DNA of 64,000 nt from Chitinophaga varians (GCF_014529945.1 NZ_JACVFB010000002.1:310001-374000); one strand, 5' to 3'. Positions 7,398 to 14,992 are shown, counted from the stretch's first letter. A program made the numbers and translations. The notes: generated from the letters alone by a model not told the origin.

Positions 7398-8693
7398 ATG
7401 AATGCTTACCGGTATACGCTGGAAAGAGGCAACAAAAAACATGTCTGCCCTGGCTGTGGAAGGAAACGGTTTGTAAGGTTCATTGATACCGAAACCGGAG
7501 AGTATCTACCGACTGAATATGGCCGGTGTGACCGGGAGGTGAATTGTGGCTATTTCCACAAACCGGATTATGGCACAATGGCACAGATAGAAACAGGCGA
7601 AAACCGTTGGGAGCGGCCTGTTAGCTATGGTCACCACTACAAAAGGCAGGAGTACAGGAAACAAGAAATCAGAAAGCCGCCTGTTTACATTCCCCATAGT
7701 GTACTGAACCAAAGCCAACAGGGATACGAAACCAATCAGTTTGTAATCTACTTGCATTCTCTTTTCGGTGCTTACATCACCCATGAACTGATTCACCGAT
7801 ACCGTATAGGCACCTCCGGTAGCCGTTGGCCCGGAGCCACTGCATTTTGGTGGATTGACGTATCCGGCAACGTAAGGGCCGGACAGGTAAAACAGTTTGA
7901 CCATGCTGGCCATACTGCCAAATCAATAGATGGTGGCTCCCGGACAACCTGGATACACAGCATTTTGAAGTATAATCATGAATCCAGGCAAGAAAGCCTG
8001 CCCCTCTGGTTGTCCGCTTATTTGGAGCAGGGCGGGAGCTTTGTGAGCTGCCTGTATGGGGAGCATCTTTTAACGGAGAACACAGGTAAGCCTGTTGCTA
8101 TTGTGGAAGCGCCGGCAACGGCCATCGTTGCCAGTATATACCTTCCGGCTTTCGTATGGCTGGCGGTTGGTAGCCTGTCTTACCTTACTACTGAACGGTG
8201 TCAGGCGCTAGCCGGTAGACAGGTGTTTCTTTTCCCTGATCTTTCAGCAGACGGCCGGGCGTTTACCTTATGGAACAACAAAGCCCAAGAGCTGGCCAGT
8301 ATTGCCAGCGTTGTAGTATCTGACCTGTTGGAACGCTGTGCTACGACAACAGAGCGCGCGCAAGGGCTGGATTTGCGGGATTATCTGACCCGGTTCGATT
8401 ACCAACAATTTCAGCCAGCGCCACCGGCAGAGAACAAACACACGCTTACTATTGATGGCGAGGAGCAAGACATCAATGCTATTGCAGTTATAACGGAAAT
8501 TGACGGTTATAAACTTGTGACCTACATGTTAAGAAATGCTAAGGTTTGCGACGTTTTATACACCGCTGCCGGCGAACTAGTCCCTCAGTCAGATGATTTT
8601 TCCCAAGTCATATTCGCGCTTATAGGAAAAGTGTTCAAACCGGGGAAGTTAAACGGCGTTGGCTGCCTCTTACTACCATTCAAAAACTGTTAG
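7398..8693 (+). CDS. Toprim-type DNA primase-like protein with N-terminal zinc finger
   Basis: This 431-residue protein begins with a zinc-binding motif (CPGCGRKRFVRF ... GRCDREVNCGY) like those that open bacterial primases. A central region contains IVEAPATAIVAS and, later, VFLFPDLSADGRAF, which correspond to the Glu and Asp-containing motifs of a Toprim fold. This matches the DUF6371/Toprim family commonly paired with P4-type helicases on Bacteroidota elements. It probably provides primer synthesis for replication of the excised element. The final 70 residues are of unknown type. It starts 93 bp after the helicase gene, with the iteron block between them. Confidence 0.85.
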   Translation: MNAYRYTLERGNKKHVCPGCGRKRFVRFIDTETGEYLPTEYGRCDREVNCGYFHKPDYGTMAQIETGENRWERPVSYGHHYKRQEYRKQEIRKPPVYIPHSVLNQSQQGYETNQFVIYLHSLFGAYITHELIHRYRIGTSGSRWPGATAFWWIDVSGNVRAGQVKQFDHAGHTAKSIDGGSRTTWIHSILKYNHESRQESLPLWLSAYLEQGGSFVSCLYGEHLLTENTGKPVAIVEAPATAIVASIYLPAFVWLAVGSLSYLTTERCQALAGRQVFLFPDLSADGRAFTLWNNKAQELASIASVVVSDLLERCATTTERAQGLDLRDYLTRFDYQQFQPAPPAENKHTLTIDGEEQDINAIAVITEIDGYKLVTYMLRNAKVCDVLYTAAGELVPQSDDFSQVIFALIGKVFKPGKLNGVGCLLLPFKNC

Positions 8694-8720
8694 AAGATGT
8701 AACATAATATGACACCATTT

Positions 8721-8746
8721 GAGGCTATTCAATATTTAATAGCCTC
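8721..8746. repeat. Perfect 9-bp inverted repeat after the Toprim gene
   Basis: GAGGCTATT and AATAGCCTC enclose an 8-base loop. There is no T-tract on the exit side for either strand (an A-tract follows on the plus strand), so it is not a standard terminator. It lies between convergent genes, directly after TGACACCATTT, a word that recurs at 13773 in the decayed second element. Confidence 0.6.
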
Positions 8747-8863
8747 AAAAAACATATGATTTATGCCCTTTACTACTACGTTTATTAGCCTGTCATAAAT
8801 AGATTATCAAAAAGCAATCATACTTCATCATAACCCACCAATCAAGGGTTTGCAATGGTCTTT

Positions 8864-10306
8864 TTATTTAATTAAAGCGTTAAAAGGAATACCAATTTTG
8901 AATTTTGCGCTAAAACTTTCCCAAACATTAGTATTAAATTGACTATTCACAATGCCACATTGAATACCGACAGTACCTTTACTGATTGACTCATCAGTTA
9001 TTAGTCGAAAAATAGGACCAATGAGTGCGGTAAAACTAGATGGATAAATCTGGTAGGTTACTTCTTTAGGGAGACTTGGTGCTAAATTTGCGCTAAAAGT
9101 TACATCAAGCCCTACTTGCTTTCTGGCCGCAAATAACCAACTAATGTAGACGTTAGGTTCAAAACTCCAAATATTGGCCTTTAAAGCACTATACTTCCCG
9201 ATAGTAGAAATATTTTCATCTGCAATATATATATCCTTATCACTTGGATTATATACTGCTTTGGGCTTCGCGTATATACTGTTATCTAAATAGCTACCTT
9301 TTGAGAAATTCAAAACCGCCCTAGCGTACCATAAAGTCCTTTTTGTTGACCTTATCCAATTTCCATTCACCCCAACTAGTAGTTTCAATTGATTCTTTTT
9401 ACCATAAAGAGATTTAAACTCCTTTGGCACAGAATCAATTAAATTGATTGAATTATTGCTTATTGAGAAGTTAGGGCCAATCCAAAAGAATTGATACCCT
9501 GTTCGAACATTTTGAAGAACTTCCCAATTAGCAAGGTCATTTCCAAGTTTTCGATAAAAAAAACTGGTATCATTTATCCGCTGGGGAATTATAAGACTGT
9601 CATTCAATAAAAATTGCTCGAACCTTGTTTTAGTACTGTCTATTCTGGAAATGACATAATTTGACGAATCTAAAGACAATTTCAAGGAATCTTCCAATAA
9701 GTTAATTTTCGCCTTTAACGTATCCCGAGGTGGGTTTTGCTTGATTATGTTCTTATAGGACTCAATTATTTTTCTTAGTTGACTTATCCTTCTGATACGA
9801 ATTTTATCACAAGAATCTGCGTCATAAAAAATGGTTTTTTTAAATGCCCAAGAGTAGCCAATGTTCAAGCCAGTTTCGCTTGCCCAACTACCATTCGAAT
9901 AAATACCTAAAATACCATTACTGCCTTTAGAAAAGACGCCTCCGCTGTAAAAATGCGAAAAAGCATTATTAGGTCGCCATATGTAGTTAATGTTTATTGA
10001 ACTTTTATTTGCATCAGTTATAAAAGAAGCAGAAGTTGAGTTCTGTGGCAGATTACTACTACCGACAAACACATTACTTAAAATTGGTTTATAAAGTGAG
10101 TCAAATGCGGGACTAGTCACGATACTTGTCGGTTTATCAGAACGTGTGTTGGCAGAAGTATAATCTTTCTTACACACTATACTATTGTTTATTTTCTTTG
10201 CTACATAAAAATAGGTACTCCATAATTTTCCAGTATCGCTTGATACTTGAGTAAAGGCAACAGTAGGAGCTACGGCGAATAGGGAACAAATTAATAGTTT
10301 CTTCAT
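8864..10306 (-). CDS. Secreted or outer-membrane protein of unknown function (element cargo)
   Basis: This 480-residue protein has a clear signal peptide (MKKLLICSLFAVAPTVAF then TQ). It has a helical stretch around residues 165-230 and an overall content of alternating polar and aromatic residues towards the C terminus, including SFEPNVYISWLFAARKQVGL and a closing FKIGIPF, which suggest a beta-barrel or beta-sandwich ending at the outer membrane. I do not recognise the family. The gene is strikingly AT-rich compared with the replication genes beside it and runs against them, so it looks like cargo acquired separately. Confidence 0.8.
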   Translation of the reverse strand: MKKLLICSLFAVAPTVAFTQVSSDTGKLWSTYFYVAKKINNSIVCKKDYTSANTRSDKPTSIVTSPAFDSLYKPILSNVFVGSSNLPQNSTSASFITDANKSSININYIWRPNNAFSHFYSGGVFSKGSNGILGIYSNGSWASETGLNIGYSWAFKKTIFYDADSCDKIRIRRISQLRKIIESYKNIIKQNPPRDTLKAKINLLEDSLKLSLDSSNYVISRIDSTKTRFEQFLLNDSLIIPQRINDTSFFYRKLGNDLANWEVLQNVRTGYQFFWIGPNFSISNNSINLIDSVPKEFKSLYGKKNQLKLLVGVNGNWIRSTKRTLWYARAVLNFSKGSYLDNSIYAKPKAVYNPSDKDIYIADENISTIGKYSALKANIWSFEPNVYISWLFAARKQVGLDVTFSANLAPSLPKEVTYQIYPSSFTALIGPIFRLITDESISKGTVGIQCGIVNSQFNTNVWESFSAKFKIGIPFNALIK

Positions 10307-10517
10307 TTGAGGTAATAATTAAGTTAGGGATTAGTGCAATTAGATAACAGACAGGTAAACAAATTAGTATTTTATTTAATCAAATCAAAAAAGTACTTTC
10401 TAGTGGTTATTAAAATGTCTCTGAGGGCTTTATCACCGATCTATACAGTGGTTGAATCGCTAAGGGCATACGATCACTATCAAACAATATCAACAATAAA
10501 ATAGCACAGAAAATACG

Positions 10518-10566
10518 GCAATGAGGAAGATTAAATCTTCACATTCCCTAATGATTTAGGTTTCTA
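10518..10566 (+). repeat. ~50-bp direct repeat, first copy (cargo boundary)
   Basis: The stretch from GCAATGAGGAAGATTA to GGTTTCTA is repeated at 13798-13847 in the decayed second element with about ten differences. Here it precedes the 192-residue element gene; there it precedes the thioredoxin-like gene. It marks conserved element backbone next to variable cargo. Confidence 0.75.
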
Positions 10567-10578
10567 CAAAAACGAATT

Positions 10579-11157
10579 ATGGCAAGAATTGGAACATACC
10601 CAACAACATTTGAGGACAGGAAATCGATATCCATATCAGACCTCCGTAAGTGGGAGTATTTACAGCCTGATAGCTGGCGTAGTGGCACCCTGAGTTGGAG
10701 CCGTGGCGGCACGGTACACAGTCAGATAAGCATCTGTGTAGATATGGTCACAACCGGGCCGTATTTAGAGCTGTCCTACAACTGGCAGGGGCAGTCTATC
10801 CGCTACAAGGTCAACCTAACGGCCCTCACCAGCAACTTAGGAGCCGGTAACGTCTGGTACTTCATCTGCCCGGTTACAGGTAACCGCTGCCGGAAGCTAT
10901 ATTTTAAAAACGGCTATTTCCAATATAGAGGGGAAGGGTATTACGAAAAGCAGATTCAGTCGAAGTATTCCCGACATTTAGAAAAGACCTACGGCGTTGT
11001 ATTTAAAGCTGATAAATTACGTGAGCAGGTATATAGCAGACATTTCAGAAAATTCTATAGTGGCAGGGTAACAAAACGATATGCTCAAATACTTAAACAG
11101 CTGAAGGCTGCCGAAAATGTAAGCGAAAAACATTTGATAAGTCTCCTTGTTAAATAG
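10579..11157 (+). CDS. Mobile-element-associated protein of unknown function
   Basis: This 192-residue protein has no signal peptide. The central part has a beta-rich segment and a treble-clef-like WYFICPVTGNRCRKLYF with two Cys; the C-terminal third is basic and helical (KYSRHLEKTYGV ... VTKRYAQILKQLKAAE). Proteins with this CPxTGxRCRKLY motif recur on bacterial mobile elements, but no function is known to me. A 36-bp scrap of a second copy lies at 14957-14992 (33 of 36 identical to 10827-10862), showing that it belongs to the element backbone. Confidence 0.8.
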   Translation: MARIGTYPTTFEDRKSISISDLRKWEYLQPDSWRSGTLSWSRGGTVHSQISICVDMVTTGPYLELSYNWQGQSIRYKVNLTALTSNLGAGNVWYFICPVTGNRCRKLYFKNGYFQYRGEGYYEKQIQSKYSRHLEKTYGVVFKADKLREQVYSRHFRKFYSGRVTKRYAQILKQLKAAENVSEKHLISLLVK

Positions 11158-11193
11158 CATTGGACATTGTTCTTGAGGTTCACACTCTTTCTC

Positions 11194-11730
11194 CTATTTC
11201 TTTTTTATCTTCAATTTGCGATAAAGCAATTTGTTAAGCCCAGTTACTGAAAAAATGGTTTTTTCAAATGCGAAGAAAAAACTAAACATATAAACATATC
11301 TAATTACATATTCTCCCAGCCAACGTTGAAATGGTTTTGAATTATCAATGTGGATATGAATATACTTTAGACCGGAGGCTGTAATAAATATAAGGGCAGC
11401 ATGAAAGGCAAGCGCCCCGAAACGCACGATATCATCGTGCAACTGTGATTCGGTTTGACGATCAAGCCTTCCAGCCCAGGAAAACGACAATGATGAGATT
11501 CCAGCCAATACAGCAAATCCAATATTTGTGACATTTGTTGTGTCTTTGACTGGATTGTAAAAGTCCTCTAGTAAAAAGAAACATCCTATAATCAGCATAA
11601 AGATAAGAGGTATCCAAATTATCAGAAGCCCATCAAACGTGATTGTATCAGCTGATTTATTTAATAGATTCTCCCATCTTCTAAAAACAACAAATACACG
11701 TTTTTCCTTAAAATACATGTTTCTATTCAT
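11194..11730 (-). CDS. Small membrane protein of unknown function
   Basis: This 178-residue protein has four likely transmembrane segments: IIWIPLIFMLIIGCFFLL, IGFAVLAGISSLSFSW, LAFHAALIFITASGL and YVYMFSFFFAFEKTIF. A short basic N terminus (FKEKRVFVVFRR) precedes the first and a Lys-rich tail (RKLKIKKK) ends it. Family not recognised. It follows a small HTH-like gene on the same strand, 26 bp downstream, so the two may form a unit. The gene is AT-rich, as is the rest of the element cargo. Confidence 0.75.
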   Translation of the reverse strand: MNRNMYFKEKRVFVVFRRWENLLNKSADTITFDGLLIIWIPLIFMLIIGCFFLLEDFYNPVKDTTNVTNIGFAVLAGISSLSFSWAGRLDRQTESQLHDDIVRFGALAFHAALIFITASGLKYIHIHIDNSKPFQRWLGEYVIRYVYMFSFFFAFEKTIFSVTGLNKLLYRKLKIKKK

Positions 11731-11756
11731 ACGTAACCTCAGTTACTTTGTAGTTA

Positions 11757-12023
11757 TCACTGAGTATTCGGTTTGTGATTTTTCAATGCCAACTCGATCA
11801 ACACTTGTACTTTACAGCCAATAAGCTTAGATAACTTAATCAATTCATGTAGATTAAACAGGCTATGGTCTTTCATTCTCTTTTGGAGACTGTAGTAATT
11901 CAAGTTGATATCCGTTGCCACCACAGATGGAGGAACAATATCAAATATCTCATTGAAATTGTTGATTCCTTTCGCCTCCAGCAGCTTATTTATAGTAGCA
12001 TATCGTTTATCCTTCATGGTCAT
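11757..12023 (-). CDS. Small HTH-like regulatory protein
   Basis: This 88-residue protein is predicted largely helical, with an arrangement like an XRE repressor: NKLLEAKGINNFNEIFDIVP, then NLNYYSLQKRMKDHSLFNLH and LIKLSKLIGCKVQVLIELAL. It probably binds DNA and may regulate the membrane-protein gene behind it or the element. An in-frame ATG at 12017 gives a start two residues later. Assignment is by pattern only. Confidence 0.6.
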   Translation of the reverse strand: MTMKDKRYATINKLLEAKGINNFNEIFDIVPPSVVATDINLNYYSLQKRMKDHSLFNLHELIKLSKLIGCKVQVLIELALKNHKPNTQ

Positions 12024-12436
12024 ACAACATATGACCTAAAGTAATATTATATATCGTTTTTGTCTTTAAATTGTTATATTAATAACCAATATACTACGTT
12101 TTAAATTAAAATATTTCGTTTTGTAGTTTTTATTATTGTCGCTATATTTAGGCAGTATTCAGTTTCAGTCAATGAAATAACGGATTATGATATAAATACT
12201 TGATAAAAAATATAGCTTTGCGACAATCAAATTATTGACGCATTGCCATCACTCTTTTCTCTTTGCGCTTTGGCGAGGCAAGAGAAACAGGAGGCGATGC
12301 TCGCACCTTATGGCGCGGGTATTCGCTTGTTAATGGCCTGGCCTCGCCAAAGCGCACAGGTACATGACAAGTAGAGCCCGCGCCCTTTTTATACCTACTC
12401 CCGGCGCGTTCCACCTCACCAAACCTCACTTACACC
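12024..12436. other. Element intergenic region with a GC-rich inverted repeat
   Basis: The left half (12024-12235) is very AT-rich and holds nothing recognisable. The right half is abruptly GC-rich and contains a perfect 16-bp inverted repeat (separate entry). A 65-residue open frame on the minus strand here is Arg/Pro-rich and looks like a product of the GC bias, not a gene. Confidence 0.7.
12264..12356. repeat. Perfect 16-bp inverted repeat, 61-bp spacer, GC-rich
   Basis: TGCGCTTTGGCGAGGC (12264-12279) and its exact reverse complement (12341-12356) flank a GC-rich spacer. The block stands out from AT-rich DNA on its left. It could be a transfer or replication site, a structured RNA, or the remains of a small inverted-repeat transposable unit. 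No nearby gene decides between these. Confidence 0.75.
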
Positions 12437-12628
12437 ATGGACGCTCAAACCGCCGCTAAAACCCTTAGACCCAAAATCTCCACTGAGATGATCATCGGTT
12501 TTCAATTTGGACTGTTCCTGTGCACGGCCGTGGCACTGGCTTTCAGCATCTGGATTATCAATGAACAGGACATCTTTATCCACAATCTCTTACTAGACCT
12601 ATCCCAAAAAATAGTCTCAAACAGATAA
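12437..12628 (+). CDS. Small single-pass membrane protein
   Basis: This 63-residue protein has a charged N terminus and one transmembrane segment (MIIGFQFGLFLCTAVALAF). No family recognised. It lies 11 bp before the pseudo-receiver gene on the same strand, so the two are likely co-transcribed. Confidence 0.6.
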   Translation: MDAQTAAKTLRPKISTEMIIGFQFGLFLCTAVALAFSIWIINEQDIFIHNLLLDLSQKIVSNR

Positions 12629-12639
12629 TCAATTCAGTT

Positions 12640-13026
12640 ATGAAAATAGATATACTCCTAATTGACAGCGCGACAGCCTGCGCCTGTAGCAGCTGTTTTA
12701 CTCCACATTTGATAGAGAAGGGCTATATAGTAGACAGACGGCAGGAACCGTATTCTAGTATGGAATCTCTTAAAGACCCGGAGCGGGAATATAGTATGGT
12801 CATTGTCCATGAAACTGTTTTAACGCATTCCTTGCGGCTCGTCAGGAAGATACGGGAACAAAACAGCACTATTCCGATCATCGTAATAACCTACATCAAT
12901 AGAGGCCCGACGGATATAGATGCTATCTATAGAGCCGGGGCAAATGACTTCGTAGTTAAACCAGCATGCGGCCCCGCTTTGCTGGAAACGACTATTCGGC
13001 GTTACATATGCCCTATAGGCAGTTAA
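12640..13026 (+). CDS. Degenerate response-regulator receiver domain protein
   Basis: This 128-residue protein has the alternating beta-alpha pattern of a CheY-like receiver: strand 1 DILLID (Asp9), strand 3 MVIVHETV, strand 4 IPIIVIT, and strand 5 with the conserved Lys in DFVVKPA. At the phosphoacceptor position, His57 stands in place of Asp, and the acidic pair is reduced to one Asp, so it is unlikely to be phosphorylated in the normal way. There is no output domain. It may act as a phosphorylation-independent protein partner. Short N-terminal Cys cluster (ACACSSC) is unusual for a receiver. Confidence 0.7.
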   Translation: MKIDILLIDSATACACSSCFTPHLIEKGYIVDRRQEPYSSMESLKDPEREYSMVIVHETVLTHSLRLVRKIREQNSTIPIIVITYINRGPTDIDAIYRAGANDFVVKPACGPALLETTIRRYICPIGS

Positions 13027-13069
13027 TATCTAACCTGAAACTTCAATCCAAAATCAAACACACCCAGAT

Positions 13070-13336
13070 ATGAGAAAGAAGCGTCAAGACGAAGCTAACG
13101 CGCTGAAACAGCTACATGAGGAAATCACATCCTTTCCCAGTCTATACCGGCAGGCTATCTGCCAGGAATGCAATTGGTCATTGCCCACGTATTATCGCAA
13201 AATAAGGAATACCGGCACGCCGGAGCTTAGTAATATGGAAATAAAGACCGCCATTAATATAGCCTTATCCATCACACTGGCCATGGAAATGAAGATCAAA
13301 GAGATTGCTAAGGAGTTCAATAAACCAACTCATTGA
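13070..13336 (+). CDS. Small helical protein, HTH-like, last gene of the element
   Basis: This 88-residue protein is charged and helical, with CQECNWSLPTYYRKIRNTG suggesting a recognition-helix region and a C-terminal amphipathic helix. It is similar in size and layout to the small HTH-like protein encoded at 11757-12023, but sequence similarity is low. It ends about 160 bp before the right attachment site. Function unknown; a regulatory role is inferred. Confidence 0.6.
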   Translation: MRKKRQDEANALKQLHEEITSFPSLYRQAICQECNWSLPTYYRKIRNTGTPELSNMEIKTAINIALSITLAMEMKIKEIAKEFNKPTH

Positions 13337-13499
13337 CGTTTGAAAACGGCTATCTTCATACGGGCTAAAGGCTAAGAAATGATAAGTTTTTGGGGGATGT
13401 TTGCGGCTAAAAAACGTCATTCCCCAAAACCTTACCCCAAGCGAAAATAATAATTCATAAAACAATAAATATCAATACATTATGAAGCATTTCAATAAC

Positions 13500-13513
13500 C
13501 TTGACGAGGCTAC
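13500..13513 (+). repeat. attR core of the element (junction with a second element)
   Basis: CTTGACGAGGCTAC is an exact copy of the core at 2797-2810. What follows is not plain chromosome but a second copy of the element left end, so this is a junction between two elements in tandem. Confidence 0.85.
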
Positions 13514-13715
13514 CAAAAGATTAATCCGCCCAAACTTAGCTTTGCCAGGTTTGGGCGTTTTTCATTTATGGACGTGGGTTTCACCGAAAGAACGGTAAAA
13601 GGGAGTAAAGGGGAATTAAGCAAAAATGTCCCCAAAACCTTCCCCACTTTCCCCAAAAGTTGCAGCCCTACAGGGCTATTTCGTCGGGAAATGCCTTTCA
13701 CACTTCCCCATGGCC
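13514..13715 (+). repeat. Right copy of the ~200-bp element left end
   Basis: The stretch aligns with 2811-3025, including the terminator hairpin (now with two mismatches), the GGACGTGGGTTTCA motif and the TTCCCC-rich leader. The alignment stops where the integrase gene should begin and jumps to an internal integrase segment. Confidence 0.85.
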
Positions 13716-13775
13716 GGCAAAAAAGACCTCCACGCCGTTACCTTCCTTTCTTATGTTGAGGACTTCAACAAGTGA
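13710..13775 (+). pseudogene. Integrase gene remnant of the second element
   Basis: The frame ATG GCC GGC AAA AAA ... TGA encodes GKKDLHAVTFLSYVEDFN, which aligns with GKKEIERVTFFSYFEDFN of the intact integrase (about residues 101-118). Everything before and after it in the gene is missing. A deletion has joined the promoter region to this internal fragment. Not functional. Confidence 0.8.
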
Positions 13776-13797
13776 CACCATTTATCACTGAAATAGA

Positions 13798-13847
13798 GCA
13801 ATGAGGAAGATTACATCTTTCCTATTCCCTAGTAATTCAGGTTTCTA
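13798..13847 (+). repeat. ~50-bp direct repeat, second copy
   Basis: Partner of 10518-10566. It directly abuts the 3' end of the thioredoxin-like gene, whose stop lies at 13829-13831 inside the repeat. In the first element the same sequence precedes the 192-residue gene. Confidence 0.75.
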
Positions 13848-14170
13848 AAACTACCTCGTATTAAAGATGAAAGGACCGATTTATTAATAACTCCGATTTT
13901 CCGATAAATTTCACCTCCAAGCTCAAACAGAATTAAAGTCGGTACTTGGCGAACCCGATATTCTTCTACCACCCTTGGAGACTTCTCGATATTTAATCTA
14001 TATACTATTATTTTCTTATCAAATTCATCTGCAATCGTATCAATAACAGGGGATAGTTGACTACAAGGCTGACTCCACGGAGCCCAAAATTGAACCAATA
14101 TATTGGGGCCACTCAGAACTTCCTGATCAAAGTTCTCATCACTGAGGGTTATGATTTTTTCATTAGGCAT
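13829..14170 (-). CDS. Thioredoxin-fold protein with SQPC in place of CGPC
   Basis: This 113-residue protein has the thioredoxin length and pattern: a beta strand, NILVQFWAPWSQPCSQL, a central cis-Pro loop VRQVPTLILFELGG, and a C-terminal helix. The first active-site Cys is Ser (codon AGT, one base from TGT), leaving a single Cys. It therefore cannot form the usual disulfide and may work as a monothiol reductase, a chaperone or be inactive. No signal peptide, so cytoplasmic. It lies between element remnants and is probably cargo of the decayed second element. Its last bases fall in the 50-bp repeat. Confidence 0.85.
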   Translation of the reverse strand: MPNEKIITLSDENFDQEVLSGPNILVQFWAPWSQPCSQLSPVIDTIADEFDKKIIVYRLNIEKSPRVVEEYRVRQVPTLILFELGGEIYRKIGVINKSVLSSLIRGSFRNLNY

Positions 14171-14446
14171 GATATTATGGTTTTAGGAGTTAGTGATATA
14201 GCAACAAAGATTATGCGAAATTGTTCTTATAAAAGATGCAGCCTGGGTTGGAGCTGTGGTGCTATTCTGATATGGAGAGGACAGTGGTTCATTAGCACGA
14301 CCAATCGGGCGGCTCGTCCACACCTATAAGAGCTTTAATTAGGTTTTTATTCGAAACACGTGTTCCCAATAAGCAATATTTATTCACTCACAGAATGCAG
14401 CAGTACGATTTCATATATTTAGGCATATCATCAAATCCCTAAAATC

Positions 14447-14947
14447 ATGAAGAGAGTTAACCTATTATCTCTGTCTGTTGCCATGGCCTTACTGATAGGA
14501 GCTTTTAGTTGTAAAAAATCAAATGTTGACCAGACCAGCCCATCTGTTGAGCAGTCAAAGAGTATAATTGATCAAAAAATAAATATTGAGAATGTACCGA
14601 TTACCCAAACTGATAGTGCTGCAAGTTTTTATCAACCAGGAGAGGCATATTTCCTATTCAATGGAATGACAAGGTTACCAAACATTTTAAAGATATGGTT
14701 TAGCGTGGGTAATCATCTAACTATTCACACTTCAAGCCTGTCTAAACTGGGTTCAGTTGATTGGGTTTATACGCAAACTAGTTGCAGCTCCTCGACTCCA
14801 AACCGTGCGGTCGTTGAAGGACAACTAACAGAATCATACTTGGGCAGCAATTATAAAATATATTACACAGTTAGAATTATAATAACTATGTATCCTGCTT
14901 ACCAGCAGGCAAGGGCTGAGTTAACGATATCAAAAAAAATGACTTAA
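14447..14947 (+). CDS. Predicted lipoprotein of unknown function
   Basis: This 166-residue protein has a lipoprotein signal (MKRVNLLSLSVAMALLIGAF then SC-KK, lipobox Cys22). The mature part is beta-rich with Ser/Thr, contains TQTSCSSSTPNRAVVEGQL, and ends in a basic tail. No family recognised. It lies in the decayed second element just before the 192-residue-gene scrap, so it is likely cargo. The Bacteroidota context suggests anchoring in a membrane facing the periplasm or the outside. Confidence 0.7.
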   Translation: MKRVNLLSLSVAMALLIGAFSCKKSNVDQTSPSVEQSKSIIDQKINIENVPITQTDSAASFYQPGEAYFLFNGMTRLPNILKIWFSVGNHLTIHTSSLSKLGSVDWVYTQTSCSSSTPNRAVVEGQLTESYLGSNYKIYYTVRIIITMYPAYQQARAELTISKKMT

Positions 14948-14956
14948 TAAAGTTCA

Positions 14957-14992
14957 CGCCAGCAATTTAGGAGCCGGTAAGGTCTGGTACTT
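14957..14992 (+). pseudogene. 36-bp remnant of the 192-residue element gene
   Basis: 33 of 36 bases match 10827-10862 inside the intact element gene (…AGCAA-TTAGGAGCCGGTAA…). It is cut on the right exactly where the stop codon of the acyltransferase begins (14991-14993). This shows a second element of the same kind extended at least to here before being deleted. Confidence 0.75.

Larger units (their letters stand above)
2797..13513 (+). mobile_element. Integrative element of about 10.7 kb in tRNA-Arg(CCG)
   Basis: A 14-bp direct repeat (CTTGACGAGGCTAC) at the tRNA 3' end and again at 13500-13513 bounds the segment. The integrase is the first gene inside the left end, as in tRNA-targeting elements. 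Gene order is integrase, unknown protein, excisionase-like HTH, P4/D5-type primase-helicase, Toprim-type protein, cargo, small regulators. No relaxase, type IV secretion, capsid or terminase gene is visible, so it is either a mobilizable or satellite-like element that depends on a helper, or one that moves only by integration and excision. Several cargo genes are visibly more AT-rich than the flanking chromosome. Confidence 0.85.

Noticed and set aside
8721..8746. Hairpin as a rho-independent terminator
   Set aside because: The stem is perfect, but no T-run follows it on either strand, so I list it only as an inverted repeat.
12232..12429. 65-codon minus-strand frame in the GC-rich block
   Set aside because: Arg/Pro/Ser-rich, contains the inverted repeat, and has no promoter or recognisable motif. 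More likely a structured non-coding block.
2797..13513. The element as a conjugative transposon or prophage
   Set aside because: No relaxase, coupling protein, Tra proteins, capsid, portal, terminase or tail genes are visible in the element. It is better described as an integrative element that depends on others.
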